Below the pieces are notes generated by a model, which was given only the letters and a program-made list of their open reading frames with translations, had not been told where the DNA came from and did no database searches. The position numbers were made by a program, and so were the translations under genes. A DNA stretch of 36,942 nt from a virus: positions 1-36,942 of the IMG/VR virus record IMGVR_UViG_3300032249_000468. One strand, written 5' to 3'. Numbering within the stretch: the first letter of the stretch is position 1; the number at the start of each line of letters is the position of its first letter. This document shows, one piece after another, positions 36,327-36,942 of the stretch.

Positions 36327-36942
36327 ATGGCAGATAATTACAAGAGCGGCTATAGTCTAAAGGATAAACAAGCCGCGATTCGCGATGCCCTGCGTCGAAT
36401 GGAACCTGTGCATGTGCACTGGCGAATGCTCGAGTCACTGTATCGTACAGGCGCCCAGCGCGAACTGACGATGCTTGACCTCAACCGCATCCTTCCGTTC
36501 CCCGTACCGGGCTCATTCCTGCGTACCGTAAACATGGTACTTCCACACCTTACGATGATTATCAACTCTGTCGTACAGCGTGACCCTAAGTTTGTTGTTA
36601 CACCAGTTGGTGGAGATGTTGCAGTTGTAGAACGCAACGCTAAGATTGCTAACTCTGTTCTTGATTATTTCTGGAAGCGTACTGACGCTACATCAACACT
36701 ACGCGACATGACTCAAGACATGGTTATCCTCGGTAATGGTTTTGGTAAGACAGGATGGGCTTACTCAGAAGCAACCATTGACCGCACTGCAGATTCAGTA
36801 TCTCTTGAAGCCGCTGACCTTATCACCGCTGCACAGGAAATTGCACTGGAGACCGGAGTACCGCTGGATGATAACACCATCAACCAGATTGTGGAATCGG
36901 TTTCAGTAACACAGCAACTTACAGAACTTGACGAGCCATACC
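36327..36942 (+). CDS. Portal protein, N-terminal part (cut by right edge)
   Basis: GAGAGGTAACG precedes ATG; 205 codons are visible. It follows the large terminase, where portal genes lie. The sequence (RMLESLYRTGAQRELT, then NMVLPHLTMIINSVVQRDPK and MTQDMVILGNGFGKTGW) has the pattern of portals: an N-terminal helix set, a NxxxxxIxxxVxxxxP(K/R)xxVxP segment and then the D.....GxGxxKxxW segment. The dodecamer would be the packaging channel. The rest lies outside the window. Confidence 0.75.
   Translation, partial: MADNYKSGYSLKDKQAAIRDALRRMEPVHVHWRMLESLYRTGAQRELTMLDLNRILPFPVPGSFLRTVNMVLPHLTMIINSVVQRDPKFVVTPVGGDVAVVERNAKIANSVLDYFWKRTDATSTLRDMTQDMVILGNGFGKTGWAYSEATIDRTADSVSLEAADLITAAQEIALETGVPLDDNTINQIVESVSVTQQLTELDEPY

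Overview
The window is almost certainly most of the genome of a tailed double-stranded DNA bacteriophage with a podovirus-like virion. The evidence is a small and large terminase, a portal protein, a major capsid protein, connector and nozzle-like proteins, a very large internal virion protein, receptor-binding-type proteins and an M15-peptidase endolysin. There is no tape-measure protein, tube or sheath. No integrase, recognisable repressor, DNA polymerase, primase or canonical tRNA was found. The left edge cuts the capsid gene and the right edge cuts the portal gene. If the molecule is circular or circularly permuted, probably only the rest of the portal, a scaffold and the capsid start are missing (inference). 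The host cannot be named from the sequence: base composition is near balanced, and several small families resemble those of actinobacterial or aquatic phages.

Layout. Positions 1 to 19.94 kb (+ strand) hold late structural and lysis genes: capsid, connector, nozzle, small vWA-like and receptor-type proteins, three internal virion-type proteins, a TM/coiled-coil protein plus endolysin, a receptor-binding cluster with a tandem duplicate, a permuted NlpC/P60 protein, and small basic proteins. Positions 19.94 to 28.68 kb (- strand) form a leftward operon of DNA metabolism and regulatory genes: HTH regulator, Fe-S-type PD-(D/E)XK exonuclease, RecA-fold ATPase, sigma-region-4-like protein, metallopeptidase, HNH and Hjc-like nucleases, and membrane proteins near a terminator that faces the late genes. 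Positions 28.68 to 29.28 kb are non-coding and structured. Positions 29.28 to 32.77 kb (- strand) hold a second leftward operon of very small proteins, many cysteine-rich, plus a SprT-like metallopeptidase. Positions 32.77 to 33.80 kb are about 1 kb of non-coding, repeat-rich DNA between the divergent operons. Positions 33.80 to 36.94 kb (+ strand) hold the terminase genes and the portal start.

How it works together. The rightward genes package, build and lyse. The leftward genes probably act early on DNA and on host functions. Three signals tie the genome together. First, a fixed-spacing element, CTCCCC-N4-CCGGCTA, stands in front of six late transcription or translation units, with a weaker copy before the HTH regulator gene. 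Second, a CTTATG/CATAAG motif, often within TGTC-TTAT-GACA, recurs at the start and stop codons of the small early genes. Third, three intergenic gaps carry hairpins with 7-base loops of the form NNCGANN, and TGTCCG boxes cluster in the non-coding DNA. These are the best candidates here for an undescribed regulatory system. All motif counts were made by eye.
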